The translations under genes were made by a program, and so were the position numbers. The notes below the pieces were generated by a model. The model searched no databases, was not told where the DNA came from, and was given only the letters and a program-made list of their open reading frames with translations. This document shows positions 54,783 to 64,000 of a DNA stretch of 64,000 nucleotides, piece after piece (the first letter of the stretch is position 1; the number at the start of each line of letters is the position of its first letter). The DNA lies in NCBI GenBank assembly GCA_023955335.1, contig JAGSGF010000007.1:1-64000 (forward strand). Direction: 5' to 3'. The DNA comes from Yoonia sp. (lineage in GTDB: Bacteria > Pseudomonadota > Alphaproteobacteria > Rhodobacterales > Rhodobacteraceae).

Positions 54783-55598
54783 ATGAAGATACTTTTCCTA
54801 GGTGATGTGATGGGCCGCGCAGGCCGGACGGCGGTGGTCGACCACCTGCCACGGCTGCGGCGTGATTGGCGACTTGATTTTGTAGTGGTCAACGGTGAAA
54901 ACGCGACAGGTGGCATGGGGCTTTCGGGCGCACATGCCAAGACGTTGCTGGATGCGGGTGCTGACGTGCTCACGCTGGGCGACCATGCGTTTGATCAAAA
55001 GGACATGATGACCTTTGCGGCGGGCGAGCCACGCATCATCCGTCCGCTGAATTTCTCTAAGGCTGCACCCGGTGTCGGTGCCCGCGTATTTCCGGCCACC
55101 CAAGGACGCAAAGTGCTTGTGACCCAAGCGTTGGGCCAAGTGTTTATGAAACGCCCCTTTGATGACCCGTTCTCGGCGCTGGATGCGGTGCTGCGCCAAT
55201 ACCCGATGGGTGGCGCCGTTCAGGCAAGCCTTGTGGACATTCACTGCGAAGCCACATCCGAAAAGATGGCCGTCGGTCATTTTTGTGATGGCCGCGCAAG
55301 CGTCGTGGTTGGCACGCACACCCACGTGCCGACAGCCGATGCGATGATCTTGTCTGGCGGGACTGCGTACCAGTCCGATGCGGGCATGTGTGGCGATTAC
55401 AATTCGGTTATCGGCATGGATAAGGCCGAGCCTTTGCGCCGCTTTATCACGGGCATGCCAAAGGAACGGTTCACGCCTGCTGCATCAGAGGCCACGCTGT
55501 CGGGTCTGTATGTTGAAACCGATGACCGGACAGGCAAGGCCACGCGGGTCGAAATGGTCCGGCAGGGTGGGCGATTGTCTGCTGCTGGCCCTGCATGA
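54783..55598 (+). CDS. ymdB: YmdB-family metallophosphoesterase
   Basis: A 271-residue protein of the YmdB/TIGR00282 family, a di-iron phosphodiesterase. Metal ligands appear in FLGDVMGRAGRTAV, VNGENATGGMG, LTLGDHAFDQ, DIHCEATSEKMAVGHF and GTHTHVPTAD. In Bacillus, a member hydrolyses 2',3'-cAMP and affects biofilm development. Its stop overlaps the EamA start (ATGA). Confidence 0.92.
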   Translation: MKILFLGDVMGRAGRTAVVDHLPRLRRDWRLDFVVVNGENATGGMGLSGAHAKTLLDAGADVLTLGDHAFDQKDMMTFAAGEPRIIRPLNFSKAAPGVGARVFPATQGRKVLVTQALGQVFMKRPFDDPFSALDAVLRQYPMGGAVQASLVDIHCEATSEKMAVGHFCDGRASVVVGTHTHVPTADAMILSGGTAYQSDAGMCGDYNSVIGMDKAEPLRRFITGMPKERFTPAASEATLSGLYVETDDRTGKATRVEMVRQGGRLSAAGPA

Positions 55599-56494
55599 AC
55601 GAACGCGCAGGTCTAACGGTCATTCTGGTGTTTCTTGGCGCGGGCTGGGGCATGACCCAACCGCTGACCAAGATCACAGTGGACGCAGGATATCTGCCGC
55701 TAGGGCTTATTTTCTGGCAACTGGCGATTGGGGCTGTACTGACAAGTACCTTGCTGCTGATCCAGCGCAAACCGCTGCCGCTATCGGCCAAGACAGTCGC
55801 GTTTTTCGCAATGATCGCCCTGATAGGGACGCTGATCCCGAATACGGCCAGCTACCGTGCCGCGTTTTTTCTGCCTGCGGGGGTCATGTCGATTGTGATC
55901 GCCACCATTCCGATGCTCGCCTTTCCAATTGCGCTTGCGCTGGGCACTGATTGGTTCACATGGCGGCGCATCGGAGGGCTGTCGTTGGGGCTTTTGGGGG
56001 TCAGTCTCATCGCATTCCCCGAAGCCAGCCTGCCGGACCGCGCCATGGTTGCAATCCTGCCTTTGGCCCTTGTCGCCCCGCTTTGCTATGCAATCGAGGG
56101 CAACATCGTCGCCAAATGGGGCACAGGTGGGCTTGATCCCGTGCAATTGCTTTGTGGTGCATCGTGTCTGGGGACTGTTGTTGCATTGCCGCTAGCATTG
56201 TCCACAGGGCAGTTCATTGATCCGCGCCCGCCCTACATTCTTGCAGATTTTGCGTTCCTTGTGTCGTCGTTGATCCATGTGTCAGTCTATATTACCTACG
56301 TTTGGCTTGTCGGACGGGCAGGGGCCGTGTTCGCGGGGCAGGTGTCGTATCTCGTGACCGGCTTTGGCGTCATCTGGGCGATGATCTTATTGGGCGAGCG
56401 ATATTCCGGCTGGGTCTGGGCCGCTCTGGTATTGATGCTATGCGGGATCGCACTTGTGCGCCCACGCCACGTTGATGATAGACTGGACCCATGA
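55595..56494 (+). CDS. EamA/DMT-family transporter
   Basis: A 299-residue membrane protein with ten hydrophobic segments in two repeats of the EamA fold. The first repeat begins VILVFLGAGWGMTQPLTKI. The second ends WAMILLGERYSGWVWAALVL, a typical family close. It overlaps both neighbours by four bases (ATGA), so ymdB, this gene and the SLC13-type gene form one unit. Substrate unknown. Confidence 0.88.
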   Translation: MNERAGLTVILVFLGAGWGMTQPLTKITVDAGYLPLGLIFWQLAIGAVLTSTLLLIQRKPLPLSAKTVAFFAMIALIGTLIPNTASYRAAFFLPAGVMSIVIATIPMLAFPIALALGTDWFTWRRIGGLSLGLLGVSLIAFPEASLPDRAMVAILPLALVAPLCYAIEGNIVAKWGTGGLDPVQLLCGASCLGTVVALPLALSTGQFIDPRPPYILADFAFLVSSLIHVSVYITYVWLVGRAGAVFAGQVSYLVTGFGVIWAMILLGERYSGWVWAALVLMLCGIALVRPRHVDDRLDP

Positions 56495-58272
56495 TTGATT
56501 TGGTTTCTCTGTCGCAGGCGCAAGGCGCCTTGCTTACGTTGGTGGTTGTCGCCGCGATGTTTGTGATGTTCCTGCGTGAAGTTTATCCAACCGAAGTCGT
56601 CGCCCTGATCGGCGTATCCACGTTATTGGTCACAGGTGTGTTGTCGTATGATGATGCGGTCATGGCTCTGGCCAACCCGGCCCCTTGGACGATTGCGGCG
56701 ATGTTCATCATCGTGGGGGCTTTGGTGCGGACAGGCGCGTTGAATGCGTTGACCCAATTGGTTGAACGTCAAGCGGTTAAAAACCCAGCCCGCGCCATCG
56801 GGGGCGCATTGGTGTTTGTGGCCTTTGCCAGTGCGATTATGAACAATACGCCGTTGGTGGTTGTGATGATCCCTGTCTTTGTCCAACTCGCACGGACCTT
56901 GGGCACATCAGCGTCCAAGCTGCTGATCCCACTGAGCTATGCCGCGATTGTTGGGGGGACGATGACCCTGCTGGGAACCTCGACCAACTTGCTGGTTGAT
57001 GGTGTGGCCCGTGCATCGGGGATGAAGCCGTTTGGTATTCTGGAAATTCTGCCGGTCGGTTTGGTCGTCGTCACATGGACGTTTATCTATCTATATTTCG
57101 CGGGGCCTCGCCTGCTGCCTGATCGGGCAAGCATGGCGACCTTGCTGTCCGACCGGTCCAAAATGCGGTTCTTTTCCGAGGCGGTCATTCCACCCGAAAG
57201 TAACCTGATCGGGCGCGACGTTATGAGCGTGCAATTGTTCAAACGCGACGGGGTGCGCCTGATCGATGTCATCCGTGGCGATGCGTCGTTACGGCGCGAC
57301 CTGCAGGGGGTCGTCTTGCAAAAGAACGACCGTATTGTGCTCCGCACGGCCATGTCTGAATTGCTGTCCCTACAAGCAACCCCGGAACTGCGCCGCGTCG
57401 ATCAGGTGTCTGCGGTTGAAGCTACAACGGTCGAAGTTCTGATTACACCCAACTGCAAGATGGTCGGCCGCACGCTTGGGGCGATGCGCCTGCGCCGCCG
57501 CTATGCGGTCTATACGCTGGCCGTACACCGCCGCGATACCAATATCGGGAGCCAAATGGACAGTCTGGTCGTCCGTGTGGGGGATACGCTGCTGCTAGAA
57601 GGCTCGCCCGAGGATATCTCGCGACTTGCCAATGATATGAACCTTGGTGATGTGTCCAAACCGTCTGAGCGGGCCTTTCGCCGCGGCCGTGCATGGGTTG
57701 CAATTGTAACCTTGCTGTCGATCGTGGTCCTTGCCGCGCTGAACGTCGCTCCCATTTTGATGCTCGCGATGGTTGGTGTGACTGTCGTTCTGATGGCAGG
57801 ATGCATCGACGCAGAAGAGGCATTTTCATATATAGATGGACGCTTGCTTGCATTGATTTTTGCGATGCTTGGCGTTGGAGCCGCCCTGCAATCTTCGGGC
57901 GCAGTTGCAATGATCGCGGACGTCATATCGCCTGTGATGACCGTGCTGCCGCCGTTCTTTGTAGTGCTTTCGGTTTATCTGCTGTCATCGCTCCTGACCG
58001 AATTGGTTAGCAATAATGCGGTCGCCGTGGTGATGACACCCGTGGCGATTGGGTTGGCCACAGCGCTGGGCGTTGATCCGCGTCCGCTTGTGGTGGCCGT
58101 GATGATCGCGGCAAGCGCCAGCTTTGCGACACCGATCGGGTACCAGACCAATACGTTGGTCTACGGCCCCGGCGGATATAAATTCGCGGATTTCCTAAAA
58201 TTCGGAATCCCTCTAAACCTGTCGCTCGCACCTATCGTAAGCTTTGTGATCCCGATGATCTGGCCGCTCTGA
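56491..58272 (+). CDS. SLC13/DASS-type transporter with RCK-C domains
   Basis: A 593-residue transporter. The membrane part is split by a central cytoplasmic insertion (about residues 205-395) containing two TrkA-C/RCK-C-like units (SNLIGRDVMSVQLFKRDGVR and CKMVGRTLGAMRLRRRYAV). The membrane halves hold the family motif SYAAIVGGTMTLLGTSTN and its C-terminal counterpart FATPIGYQTNTLVYGPGGY. Such proteins carry sulfate, dicarboxylates or similar anions with sodium. Substrate not determined. An extragenic repeat follows the stop. Confidence 0.9.
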   Translation: MIDLVSLSQAQGALLTLVVVAAMFVMFLREVYPTEVVALIGVSTLLVTGVLSYDDAVMALANPAPWTIAAMFIIVGALVRTGALNALTQLVERQAVKNPARAIGGALVFVAFASAIMNNTPLVVVMIPVFVQLARTLGTSASKLLIPLSYAAIVGGTMTLLGTSTNLLVDGVARASGMKPFGILEILPVGLVVVTWTFIYLYFAGPRLLPDRASMATLLSDRSKMRFFSEAVIPPESNLIGRDVMSVQLFKRDGVRLIDVIRGDASLRRDLQGVVLQKNDRIVLRTAMSELLSLQATPELRRVDQVSAVEATTVEVLITPNCKMVGRTLGAMRLRRRYAVYTLAVHRRDTNIGSQMDSLVVRVGDTLLLEGSPEDISRLANDMNLGDVSKPSERAFRRGRAWVAIVTLLSIVVLAALNVAPILMLAMVGVTVVLMAGCIDAEEAFSYIDGRLLALIFAMLGVGAALQSSGAVAMIADVISPVMTVLPPFFVVLSVYLLSSLLTELVSNNAVAVVMTPVAIGLATALGVDPRPLVVAVMIAASASFATPIGYQTNTLVYGPGGYKFADFLKFGIPLNLSLAPIVSFVIPMIWPL

Positions 58273-58273
58273 C

Positions 58274-58306
58274 TTTTTCCGAAGTAAAAATATGTCCGCC
58301 GGAGGC
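58274..58306 (-). repeat. Dispersed extragenic element, copy 2
   Basis: Inverse copy of the element at 9066. ATATGTCCGCCGGAGGC is identical over 17 bases, and TTTTTCCGAAG on the outer side matches the CGGAAAAA end of copy 1. It starts one base after the SLC13-type gene's stop. The remaining gap to yebC shows no other feature. Confidence 0.75.
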
Positions 58307-58402
58307 ATGGTTTTGGAAAAAAACCAATCAACAACACCCGCTTGATCCATGCCCCCGATGTGGCATAAGACGGACAAAATCAAAGACGAATAGGATATCG
58401 AC

Positions 58403-59149
58403 ATGGCTGGCCACTCAAAATGGGCGAATATTCAGCACCGCAAAGGGCGTCAAGACAAACTGCGCTCTAAGCTGTTTTCAAAATTGGCCAAGGAAATCAC
58501 CGTGGCTGCCAAGATGGGCGACCCTGACCCTGACAAAAACCCGCGTCTGCGGATGGCCGTCAAAGAAGCGAAATCTTTGTCTGTGCCAAAGGATGTGATT
58601 GATCGCGCGATCAAAAAATCCGAAGCTGGCGAAGGGGATAACTATGACGAGATCCGTTACGAAGGCTATGGCCCCAACGGTGTGGCCGTGATCGTCGAGG
58701 CGATGACCGATAACAAAAACCGCACCGCGTCTGTGGTTCGGTCCACGTTTTCCAAAAACGGTGGCAACTTGGGTGAAACCGGATCGGTCGGCTTCATGTT
58801 CGACCGCAAAGGCGAGGTGGTTTACCCCGCATCCGTGGGCGACGCCGACACCGTAATGATGGCCGCGATTGAAGCAGGGGCCGATGACGTGCAGTCGGAC
58901 GAAGACAATCACGTGATCTATTGCGAAGATACCGAGCTGAATGAGGTGGCCACCGCCTTGGAAAAAGACCTTGGCGAGTCTTTGTCGACCAAACTGATCT
59001 GGAAACCCAACATGACCACCGAACTGGACATTGACGGGTTCACCAAGCTGATGAAGCTACTGGATATTCTGGAAGAAGACGACGACGTGCAGCGGGTCAC
59101 GACGAACATGGACGTGTCTGACGACGTTATGGCCTTGTTCGAAGGCTAA
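58403..59149 (+). CDS. yebC: YebC/PmpR-family protein
   Basis: A 248-residue protein of the YebC/TACO1 family, starting [18 protein letters not shown], the universal family start. [20 protein letters not shown] in the middle is also diagnostic. Members bind DNA as transcriptional regulators or assist translation of proline-rich stretches. It stands alone downstream of an extragenic repeat. Confidence 0.96.
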   Translation: MAGHSKWANIQHRKGRQDKLRSKLFSKLAKEITVAAKMGDPDPDKNPRLRMAVKEAKSLSVPKDVIDRAIKKSEAGEGDNYDEIRYEGYGPNGVAVIVEAMTDNKNRTASVVRSTFSKNGGNLGETGSVGFMFDRKGEVVYPASVGDADTVMMAAIEAGADDVQSDEDNHVIYCEDTELNEVATALEKDLGESLSTKLIWKPNMTTELDIDGFTKLMKLLDILEEDDDVQRVTTNMDVSDDVMALFEG

Positions 59150-59234
59150 GCGGTGATTGCATTGTGGATATTGGGGCGTGGTCAGCGATGGCCGCGCCCT
59201 TGTTATTTGTCGTGCCGCCTGTCACGGATTGTTT

Positions 59235-60164
59235 ATGCAACAAGCCCGCGCCTCACGCCCCATGCTGGGTATTTTCTGGATGGTCCTGACTGGCCTGATG
59301 TTCGTCGGGGTTACGGCAATTGTGAAATATGTGGGGTCTGATTTACCTGCTGCTGAAGGTGCGTTTCTGCGGTATTTGCTGGGCCTTGTTTTCGTTATTC
59401 CGATGATCCGTCCTATCTTGCGGGCGCGGTTGGACCGGCGGCAGGTCATGCTATTCAGTCTGCGCGGTATTGTGCATACGGGCGCCGTCATCCTTTGGTT
59501 TTATGCGATGTCGCGCATTCCATTGGCTGAAGTCACCGCGATGAATTACCTCAGTCCAGTATATGTGGCCATTGGCGCGGCGCTGTTCTTGGGCGAACGT
59601 TTGCCACCGCGCCGCCTGATTGCTGTGGGTGTGGCCTTACTCGGGGCGATGATCATTTTGCGGCCCGGCATGCGTGTCCTTGACCCCGGCCATGTCGCGA
59701 TGTTGTTCACAGCCCTTGGATTTGCTGCGGGTTATCTGATTGCCAAACTGATGTCCGGCGAAGTGTCTGCCGCCGTTGTTGTCGGTATGTTGTCGATCAC
59801 TGTCACGATCGGGCTGGCGCCGTTTGCCTACGCAGTTTGGGTGACACCGACGCTGCCCCAAGTTGGTTGGATGTTTTTGGTCGCTTGTTTTGCGACTGCT
59901 GGCCATTACACCATGACCTTGGCCTTTGCCGCGGCCCCATTGACCGTCACGCAGCCGGCAACGTTTCTGCAGCTTGTTTGGGCGGTCATCTTGGGGGCTG
60001 TCATTTTCGCGGAACCCATCGATGGCTGGGTCATTCTCGGCGGCGTTGTGATTATGGCATCGGTTAGCTTTATCACATGGCGCGAGGCAGTCGCGCTGCG
60101 TAAAAGCCGGCAGTCTGCACCTGCGACCAAAGCCGACATTCAGGCTGATGTTTTTATTGATTGA
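59235..60164 (+). CDS. EamA/DMT-family transporter
   Basis: A 309-residue membrane protein with ten hydrophobic segments and two EamA repeats (FWMVLTGLMFVGVTAIVKYV, LAEVTAMNYLSPVYVAIGAA, and VTQPATFLQLVWAVILGAVI). It resembles the RhaT/RarD-like S-adenosylmethionine-type carriers in length, but substrate is unknown. I start at MQQARASRPM. The BetI operator candidate overlaps its last codons. It may be separate from the bet operon that follows. Confidence 0.87.
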   Translation: MQQARASRPMLGIFWMVLTGLMFVGVTAIVKYVGSDLPAAEGAFLRYLLGLVFVIPMIRPILRARLDRRQVMLFSLRGIVHTGAVILWFYAMSRIPLAEVTAMNYLSPVYVAIGAALFLGERLPPRRLIAVGVALLGAMIILRPGMRVLDPGHVAMLFTALGFAAGYLIAKLMSGEVSAAVVVGMLSITVTIGLAPFAYAVWVTPTLPQVGWMFLVACFATAGHYTMTLAFAAAPLTVTQPATFLQLVWAVILGAVIFAEPIDGWVILGGVVIMASVSFITWREAVALRKSRQSAPATKADIQADVFID

Positions 60165-60178
60165 CGGGTCAATAAAAA
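60151..60178. promoter_or_regulatory. Candidate BetI operator
   Basis: TTTTTATTGA and TCAATAAAAA pair perfectly over ten bases around an eight-base centre. The inner part also contains ATTGAC-GG-GTCAAT. It lies about 40 bases before betI, where a TetR-type BetI dimer would repress its own operon. Confidence 0.62.
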
Positions 60179-60215
60179 TCCGAAATATGTGCGCCAGTGT
60201 TTGATGGGGTAAATT

Positions 60216-60785
60216 ATGCCGAAATTAGGAATGGAACCGATCCGCCGCGCCGCCCTTGTTAAGGCGACGATAGCGGAAATTGGTGCAGCTGGATCACTGG
60301 ATGTGACCGTGAGCCGGATTGCAAAGCGTGCGGGCATGTCTTCTGCATTGGCCCATCATTATTTTGGCGGAAAGAACCAGATATTTGAGGCAGCAATGCG
60401 TCAGATTCTGCGCGATTATTCCGCCGAGGTGCGCACCGCCTTGGCCGCAGCTACAGACCCCGCCGCCCGCGCACGAGCAATTGTGCATGCGAACTTTGCG
60501 CAGTCTTGCTTTGATCCCGCCACGGTGTCTGCATGGATGACGTTCTATGTGCAGGCGCAAACTAATCCTGATGCGCTACGCCTTTTGCGTGCTTATCAGC
60601 GTCGGTTGCGGTCCAATTTGACCCATGCGCTGCGCACGCTTTGCGATGACCCGCGCGGGGCCGCCGATACAATGGCCGCATTGATTGATGGCCTGTATAT
60701 TCGTGCGGCGCTGACTGCCCCCGATGCAAACCCGGAGCGTACCGCCTTGGCCGCGCTTTCTACACTGACCAAAGGTGCCGTATGA
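60216..60785 (+). CDS. betI: Choline-responsive repressor BetI (TetR family)
   Basis: A 189-residue TetR-family repressor. The helix-turn-helix lies at residues 25-45 (VSRIAKRAGMSSALAHHYFG), and the N-terminal MPKLGMEPIRRAALVKATI is characteristic of BetI. It releases its operator when choline is present. A dyad upstream is a candidate site. It overlaps betC by four bases (ATGA) and leads the operon betI-betC-betB. Confidence 0.95.
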   Translation: MPKLGMEPIRRAALVKATIAEIGAAGSLDVTVSRIAKRAGMSSALAHHYFGGKNQIFEAAMRQILRDYSAEVRTALAAATDPAARARAIVHANFAQSCFDPATVSAWMTFYVQAQTNPDALRLLRAYQRRLRSNLTHALRTLCDDPRGAADTMAALIDGLYIRAALTAPDANPERTALAALSTLTKGAV

Positions 60786-62290
60786 CCCAACCGAATATCC
60801 TGATTATCATGGTGGACCAGCTGAACGGGACGTTGTTCCCTGACGGCCCGGCTGACTGGTTGCATGCGCCTAATCTTAAGGCGTTGGCTGCGCGGTCGAC
60901 ACGGTTTGCAAATGCCTACACGGCGTCGCCGCTATGCGCCCCTGCGCGGGCCTCGTTTATGTCCGGCCAATTGCCCAGTCGCACAGGCGTCTATGATAAC
61001 GCCGCCGAATTTGCGTCGTCGATCCCGACCTATGCCCACCACTTGCGCCGTGCCGGATACCAGACCTGTTTGTCAGGCAAGATGCACTTTGTCGGCCCTG
61101 ACCAAATGCACGGGTTCGAGGACCGCTTGACGACTGATATCTACCCCGCCGATTTTGGCTGGACCCCAGATTACCGCAAACCCGGTGAGCGGATTGATTG
61201 GTGGTATCATAATATGGGCTCTGTCACTGGTGCAGGCGTGGCCGAGATTTCCAATCAAATGGAATATGACGATGAGGTCGCATATCACGCGACCCGCAAG
61301 CTCTATGATTTATCGCGCGGGGGCGATGCCCGCCCATGGTGCCTGACCGTCAGCTTCACACATCCGCATGATCCGTATGTCGCCCGCAAAAAGTACTGGG
61401 ACCTGTACGAGGATTGCGAACATCTTATGCCTGACATCGGCCCGATCCCCTATGCCGACCAAGACGCCCATTCGCAGCGTATTTTGGACGCAAATGACCG
61501 TGATAACTTCAATATCACCGAAGATCACATCGTTCGCGCGCGCCGTGCATATTTTGCAAACATCAGCTACATCGACGATAAAGTCGGCGAGATCTTGCAA
61601 ACGCTGAAAGACACTCGCCAAGAGGCTAAGATTATCTTTGTGTCCGATCATGGCGACATGCTTGGCGAACGCGGGCTATGGTTCAAGATGTCGTTTTACG
61701 ATGGATCTGCGCGCGTACCGCTGATGATCTCGGCACCAGAAATGGAACCGGGCCTGACGACCACCCCTGTCAGTAGCATCGACATTTTGCCCACCCTTTG
61801 TGATCTGGCGGGCGTTGATATGAACGAGGTCATGCCGTGGACCGACGGTCAATCCATCGTGCCACTGGGGCAGGGGGCTGACCGATCCGAACCTGTTGCG
61901 ATGGAATATGCCGCCGAAGGGTCATATGCGCCGCTGGTGTCGTTGCGGTATGGCAAGTGGAAATACAATCGCTGTGCGCTTGATCCTGATCAATTGTTCG
62001 ATATGGACGCAGACCCGCACGAGCTGACCAATCTTGCGGATCACCCTGATCATCAAGGCACCGTCACCCAACTGCGTGCCAAATCCCAAGCCCGTTGGGA
62101 TCTCGACACATTTGATGCGGCCGTGCGTCAATCTCAAGCTGGCCGGTGGGTCGTCTACGAGGCGCTACGCAACGGGTCCTACTATCCTTGGGACTATCAG
62201 CCGCTGCAAAAAGCGTCCGAGCGGTACATGCGCAACCACATGGACCTGAACATCCTTGAAGATAATAAACGTTTCCCACGCGGTGAATAA
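60782..62290 (+). CDS. betC: Choline-sulfatase
   Basis: A 502-residue type I sulfatase that hydrolyses choline-O-sulfate to choline and sulfate. The formylglycine signature is [12 protein letters not shown], with the modified Cys at residue 52 (CxPxR). Metal-site residues are in [11 protein letters not shown] and [15 protein letters not shown]. The choline-sulfatase C-terminal region is present ([20 protein letters not shown]). It lies between betI and betB, so choline-sulfate can be used as an osmoprotectant source. A diverged extragenic repeat follows. Confidence 0.96.
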   Translation: MTQPNILIIMVDQLNGTLFPDGPADWLHAPNLKALAARSTRFANAYTASPLCAPARASFMSGQLPSRTGVYDNAAEFASSIPTYAHHLRRAGYQTCLSGKMHFVGPDQMHGFEDRLTTDIYPADFGWTPDYRKPGERIDWWYHNMGSVTGAGVAEISNQMEYDDEVAYHATRKLYDLSRGGDARPWCLTVSFTHPHDPYVARKKYWDLYEDCEHLMPDIGPIPYADQDAHSQRILDANDRDNFNITEDHIVRARRAYFANISYIDDKVGEILQTLKDTRQEAKIIFVSDHGDMLGERGLWFKMSFYDGSARVPLMISAPEMEPGLTTTPVSSIDILPTLCDLAGVDMNEVMPWTDGQSIVPLGQGADRSEPVAMEYAAEGSYAPLVSLRYGKWKYNRCALDPDQLFDMDADPHELTNLADHPDHQGTVTQLRAKSQARWDLDTFDAAVRQSQAGRWVVYEALRNGSYYPWDYQPLQKASERYMRNHMDLNILEDNKRFPRGE

Positions 62291-62297
62291 TCGCCTC

Positions 62298-62327
62298 GCT
62301 TTTTTCAAAATACTCCCCCCGGAGGGC
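62298..62327 (-). repeat. Dispersed extragenic element, diverged copy 3
   Basis: GCTTTTTTCAAAATACTCCC followed by CCCGGAGGGC: an inverse, diverged copy of the element at 9066 and 58274. Its GGAGGG lies five bases before the betB ATG and serves as that gene's ribosome-binding site. Confidence 0.6.
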
Positions 62328-62330
62328 CCC

Positions 62331-63782
62331 ATGATTATCCAGCCAACAGCCTCTCATTTCATTGATGGTCACTATGTCGAAGACACTGCCGGTGATCCGA
62401 TCCCTGTGATCTATCCGGCGACGGGCGAAGTCATCGCGACGCTCTACAGCGCGACCCCGGCAATTATCGATCAAGCCCTCGCATCGGCCAAGCGTGCACA
62501 AAAAGAATGGGCTGCATGGACCGCCACCGACCGTGGCCGCGTGTTGCGCCGTGCCGCAGATATCATGCGCGATCGTAATCATGATCTTTCGGTTTTAGAA
62601 ACTTATGACACGGGCAAACCCTATCAGGAAACATCTGTCGCAGATGCCACATCAGGGGCCGACGCGTTGGAATACTTCGGCGGTCTGGCGGCCAGTATCA
62701 CCGGTGAGCATATTCAGTTGGGCGAAGATTTCGTCTATACTCGCCGCGAACCGCTTGGTGTTTGCGTGGGTATCGGTGCGTGGAACTATCCGACCCAAAT
62801 CGCCAGCTGGAAAGCCGCCCCTGCATTGGCTTGCGGCAACGCAATGGTGTTCAAACCATCCGAGACAACGCCGCTTTGCGCGCTGAAAGTTGCGGAAATC
62901 TTACTGGAGGCGGGGGCTCCGGCAGGTGTTTACAATGTTATCCAAGGCTATGGCACGGTCGGCGCTTCGCTTGTCACTGACGCGCGGGTTGCCAAAGTGT
63001 CGTTGACAGGTTCCGTGCCAACGGGCCGCAAAGTCTATGCCGCTGCTGCGGCCGGTATCCGTCATGTCACGATGGAACTGGGCGGCAAGTCCCCGATTGT
63101 CATTTTTGACGATGCTGATCTGGAAAACGCTGTGTCTGGCGCGATCTTGGGGAACTTCTATTCCTCTGGCCAAGTCTGTTCCAATGGCACCCGCGTTTTT
63201 GTACAAAAGGGTATCAAAGAAGCGTTTCTTGCCCGCATGGTGGAACGGCTCAAAGGCGTGAAAATGGGCGACCCACAGGACCCGGACGTGAACTTTGGCC
63301 CGATGGTGTCAGAAAAGCAGCGCGACATTGTTGCTGGCTATATCGAAAAAGGTGTAGCCGAGGGCGCACGTTTGATCGCGGGCGGTGCAATCGTCGCGGG
63401 GGGGGGATATTTCATCGAACCCACCGTCTTTGCCGATGTGACGGATGATATGACAATCGCACGCGAAGAAATCTTTGGCCCCGTTCTCTCGGTCCTTGAT
63501 TTTGACACCGAACAAGAGGTGCTAGCACGCGCCAATGATACCGAATTTGGCCTAGCCGCAGGTGTCTTTACCGCCGATCTGACCCGCGCCCACCGGATGG
63601 CCGCAGGGTTCGAGGCGGGCACATGTTACATCAACACGTATAATCTTGCCCCCGTAGAGGCCCCGTTTGGCGGGTCAAAACAGTCTGGCGTCGGGCGTGA
63701 AAACTCCAAAGCCGCAATTGAACATTATTCGCAAATCAAGGGCGTCTATGTGGCCATGGGCGACGTGGAGGCACCATTCTAA
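62331..63782 (+). CDS. betB: Betaine-aldehyde dehydrogenase
   Basis: A 483-residue NAD(P)-dependent aldehyde dehydrogenase that makes glycine betaine from betaine aldehyde. The catalytic Cys is in [11 protein letters not shown] and the general base Glu in TMELGGKSP. The cofactor loop is [13 protein letters not shown], and [20 protein letters not shown] fits the BetB group. The start ATG follows GGAGGG. The upstream frame overlaps betC and is not conserved. Its stop shares a base with the next gene (TAATG). betA (choline dehydrogenase) is expected further right but is outside the window. Confidence 0.96.
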   Translation: MIIQPTASHFIDGHYVEDTAGDPIPVIYPATGEVIATLYSATPAIIDQALASAKRAQKEWAAWTATDRGRVLRRAADIMRDRNHDLSVLETYDTGKPYQETSVADATSGADALEYFGGLAASITGEHIQLGEDFVYTRREPLGVCVGIGAWNYPTQIASWKAAPALACGNAMVFKPSETTPLCALKVAEILLEAGAPAGVYNVIQGYGTVGASLVTDARVAKVSLTGSVPTGRKVYAAAAAGIRHVTMELGGKSPIVIFDDADLENAVSGAILGNFYSSGQVCSNGTRVFVQKGIKEAFLARMVERLKGVKMGDPQDPDVNFGPMVSEKQRDIVAGYIEKGVAEGARLIAGGAIVAGGGYFIEPTVFADVTDDMTIAREEIFGPVLSVLDFDTEQEVLARANDTEFGLAAGVFTADLTRAHRMAAGFEAGTCYINTYNLAPVEAPFGGSKQSGVGRENSKAAIEHYSQIKGVYVAMGDVEAPF

Positions 63783-64000
63783 TGGTACAAACAACAACAC
63801 GTTTGCCGCTAAAGCCCGTTGATTACGTCAAATGGATTGCGACCGCCATCCAATTGATTGGTTACGGCTTAACCGGCCTGAACTATACTCCGTGGAACAT
63901 CTATGCGTTCCTTGTTGGGATATTCTTATGGTTCGCTGTCGGTTTTATGTGGAAAGACCGCGCCATCATGGTGGTGCATGTTGGCGCATTTATATCGCTT
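63782..64000 (+). CDS. Small membrane protein of the bet operon, partial
   Basis: Open frame of 73 codons to the end of the window without a stop. It starts [20 protein letters not shown] and has two hydrophobic segments (AIQLIGYGLTGLNYTPWNIY, then FLVGIFLWFAVGFMW). Its ATG overlaps the betB stop by one base, so it is co-translated. Small membrane proteins occur at this place between betB and betA in Rhodobacteraceae; no function is established. The C-terminus is cut off. Confidence 0.75.
   Translation, partial: MVQTTTRLPLKPVDYVKWIATAIQLIGYGLTGLNYTPWNIYAFLVGIFLWFAVGFMWKDRAIMVVHVGAFISL

Noticed and set aside
1-64000. CRISPR arrays, tRNA or rRNA genes, transposases, prophage or plasmid genes
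   Set aside because: None could be recognised on either strand while reading; the only structural RNA seen is RNase P RNA.

Overview
The window looks like a chromosome segment of a marine alphaproteobacterium of the Rhodobacteraceae (Roseobacter group). Reasons: moderate-to-high GC, dense head-to-tail operons with many ATGA or TAATG overlaps, and typical families and neighbourhoods of that group (gcvTHP, a Zur-controlled znu locus, DUF3572 beside pleD, an XRE regulator beside an inositol-monophosphatase gene, betI-betC-betB). It also carries a choline-sulfate, carnitine and betaine gene set common in marine heterotrophs. No rRNA, tRNA, insertion sequence, phage module or CRISPR array was seen. 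The assignment rests on protein and neighbourhood resemblance only.

Layout. 1-6.6 kb: glycine cleavage genes gcvT (5' end apparently lost), gcvH and gcvP, converging on metG, then a small outer-membrane protein. 6.6-14 kb: an MFS transporter, an aldo/keto reductase, and a carnitine-to-glycine-betaine operon (BKACE cleavage enzyme, lipocalin, tiny lipoprotein, carnitine dehydrogenase/thioesterase fusion, SDR) facing an XRE regulator. 14-20.8 kb: desaturase, EamA transporter, NUDIX, DUF983, an EF-hand/ECF-sigma/anti-sigma-like/periplasmic-sensor operon, a PleD-like diguanylate cyclase and DUF3572. 20.8-26.4 kb: a reductive dehalogenase fused to its own NAD(P)H-flavin-ferredoxin reductase, a divergent HAD hydrolase and a non-pyrrolysine MttB-family methyltransferase. 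26.4-29.3 kb: znuA / zur-znuC-znuB around a palindromic operator. 29.3-37 kb: dtd, a sugar kinase and a TelA/XpaC/TerC/SPFH/zinc-ribbon stress cluster containing a 28-residue membrane peptide. 37-44 kb: rluB, a frameshifted methyltransferase, tadA, a LysM remnant, DUF2189, gatCA, an excalibur lipoprotein and an amidase. 44.2-48 kb: RNase P RNA, rpmG, a Bax-inhibitor-1 homologue, DUF1127, LysR and a quinone oxidoreductase. 48-58 kb: XRE regulator, inositol-monophosphatase-like gene, two purine deaminases around a CAP protein, mgtE, 5-FTHF cyclo-ligase, ymdB, EamA and an SLC13/RCK transporter. 58-64 kb: yebC, EamA and the betI-betC-betB operon, cut off by the window end in a small membrane protein.

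A theme is methylated amines and one-carbon flow. Carnitine and choline-O-sulfate routes both lead to glycine betaine; an MttB homologue, the glycine cleavage system and 5-FTHF cyclo-ligase are places where methyl or C1 units could be passed on. That these genes work together is inference. The most notable gene is the self-sufficient reductive dehalogenase. The most notable sequence events are the 7-bp tandem duplication that breaks a methyltransferase, the gcvT 5' truncation, and a dispersed extragenic repeat that supplies the ribosome-binding site of betB.
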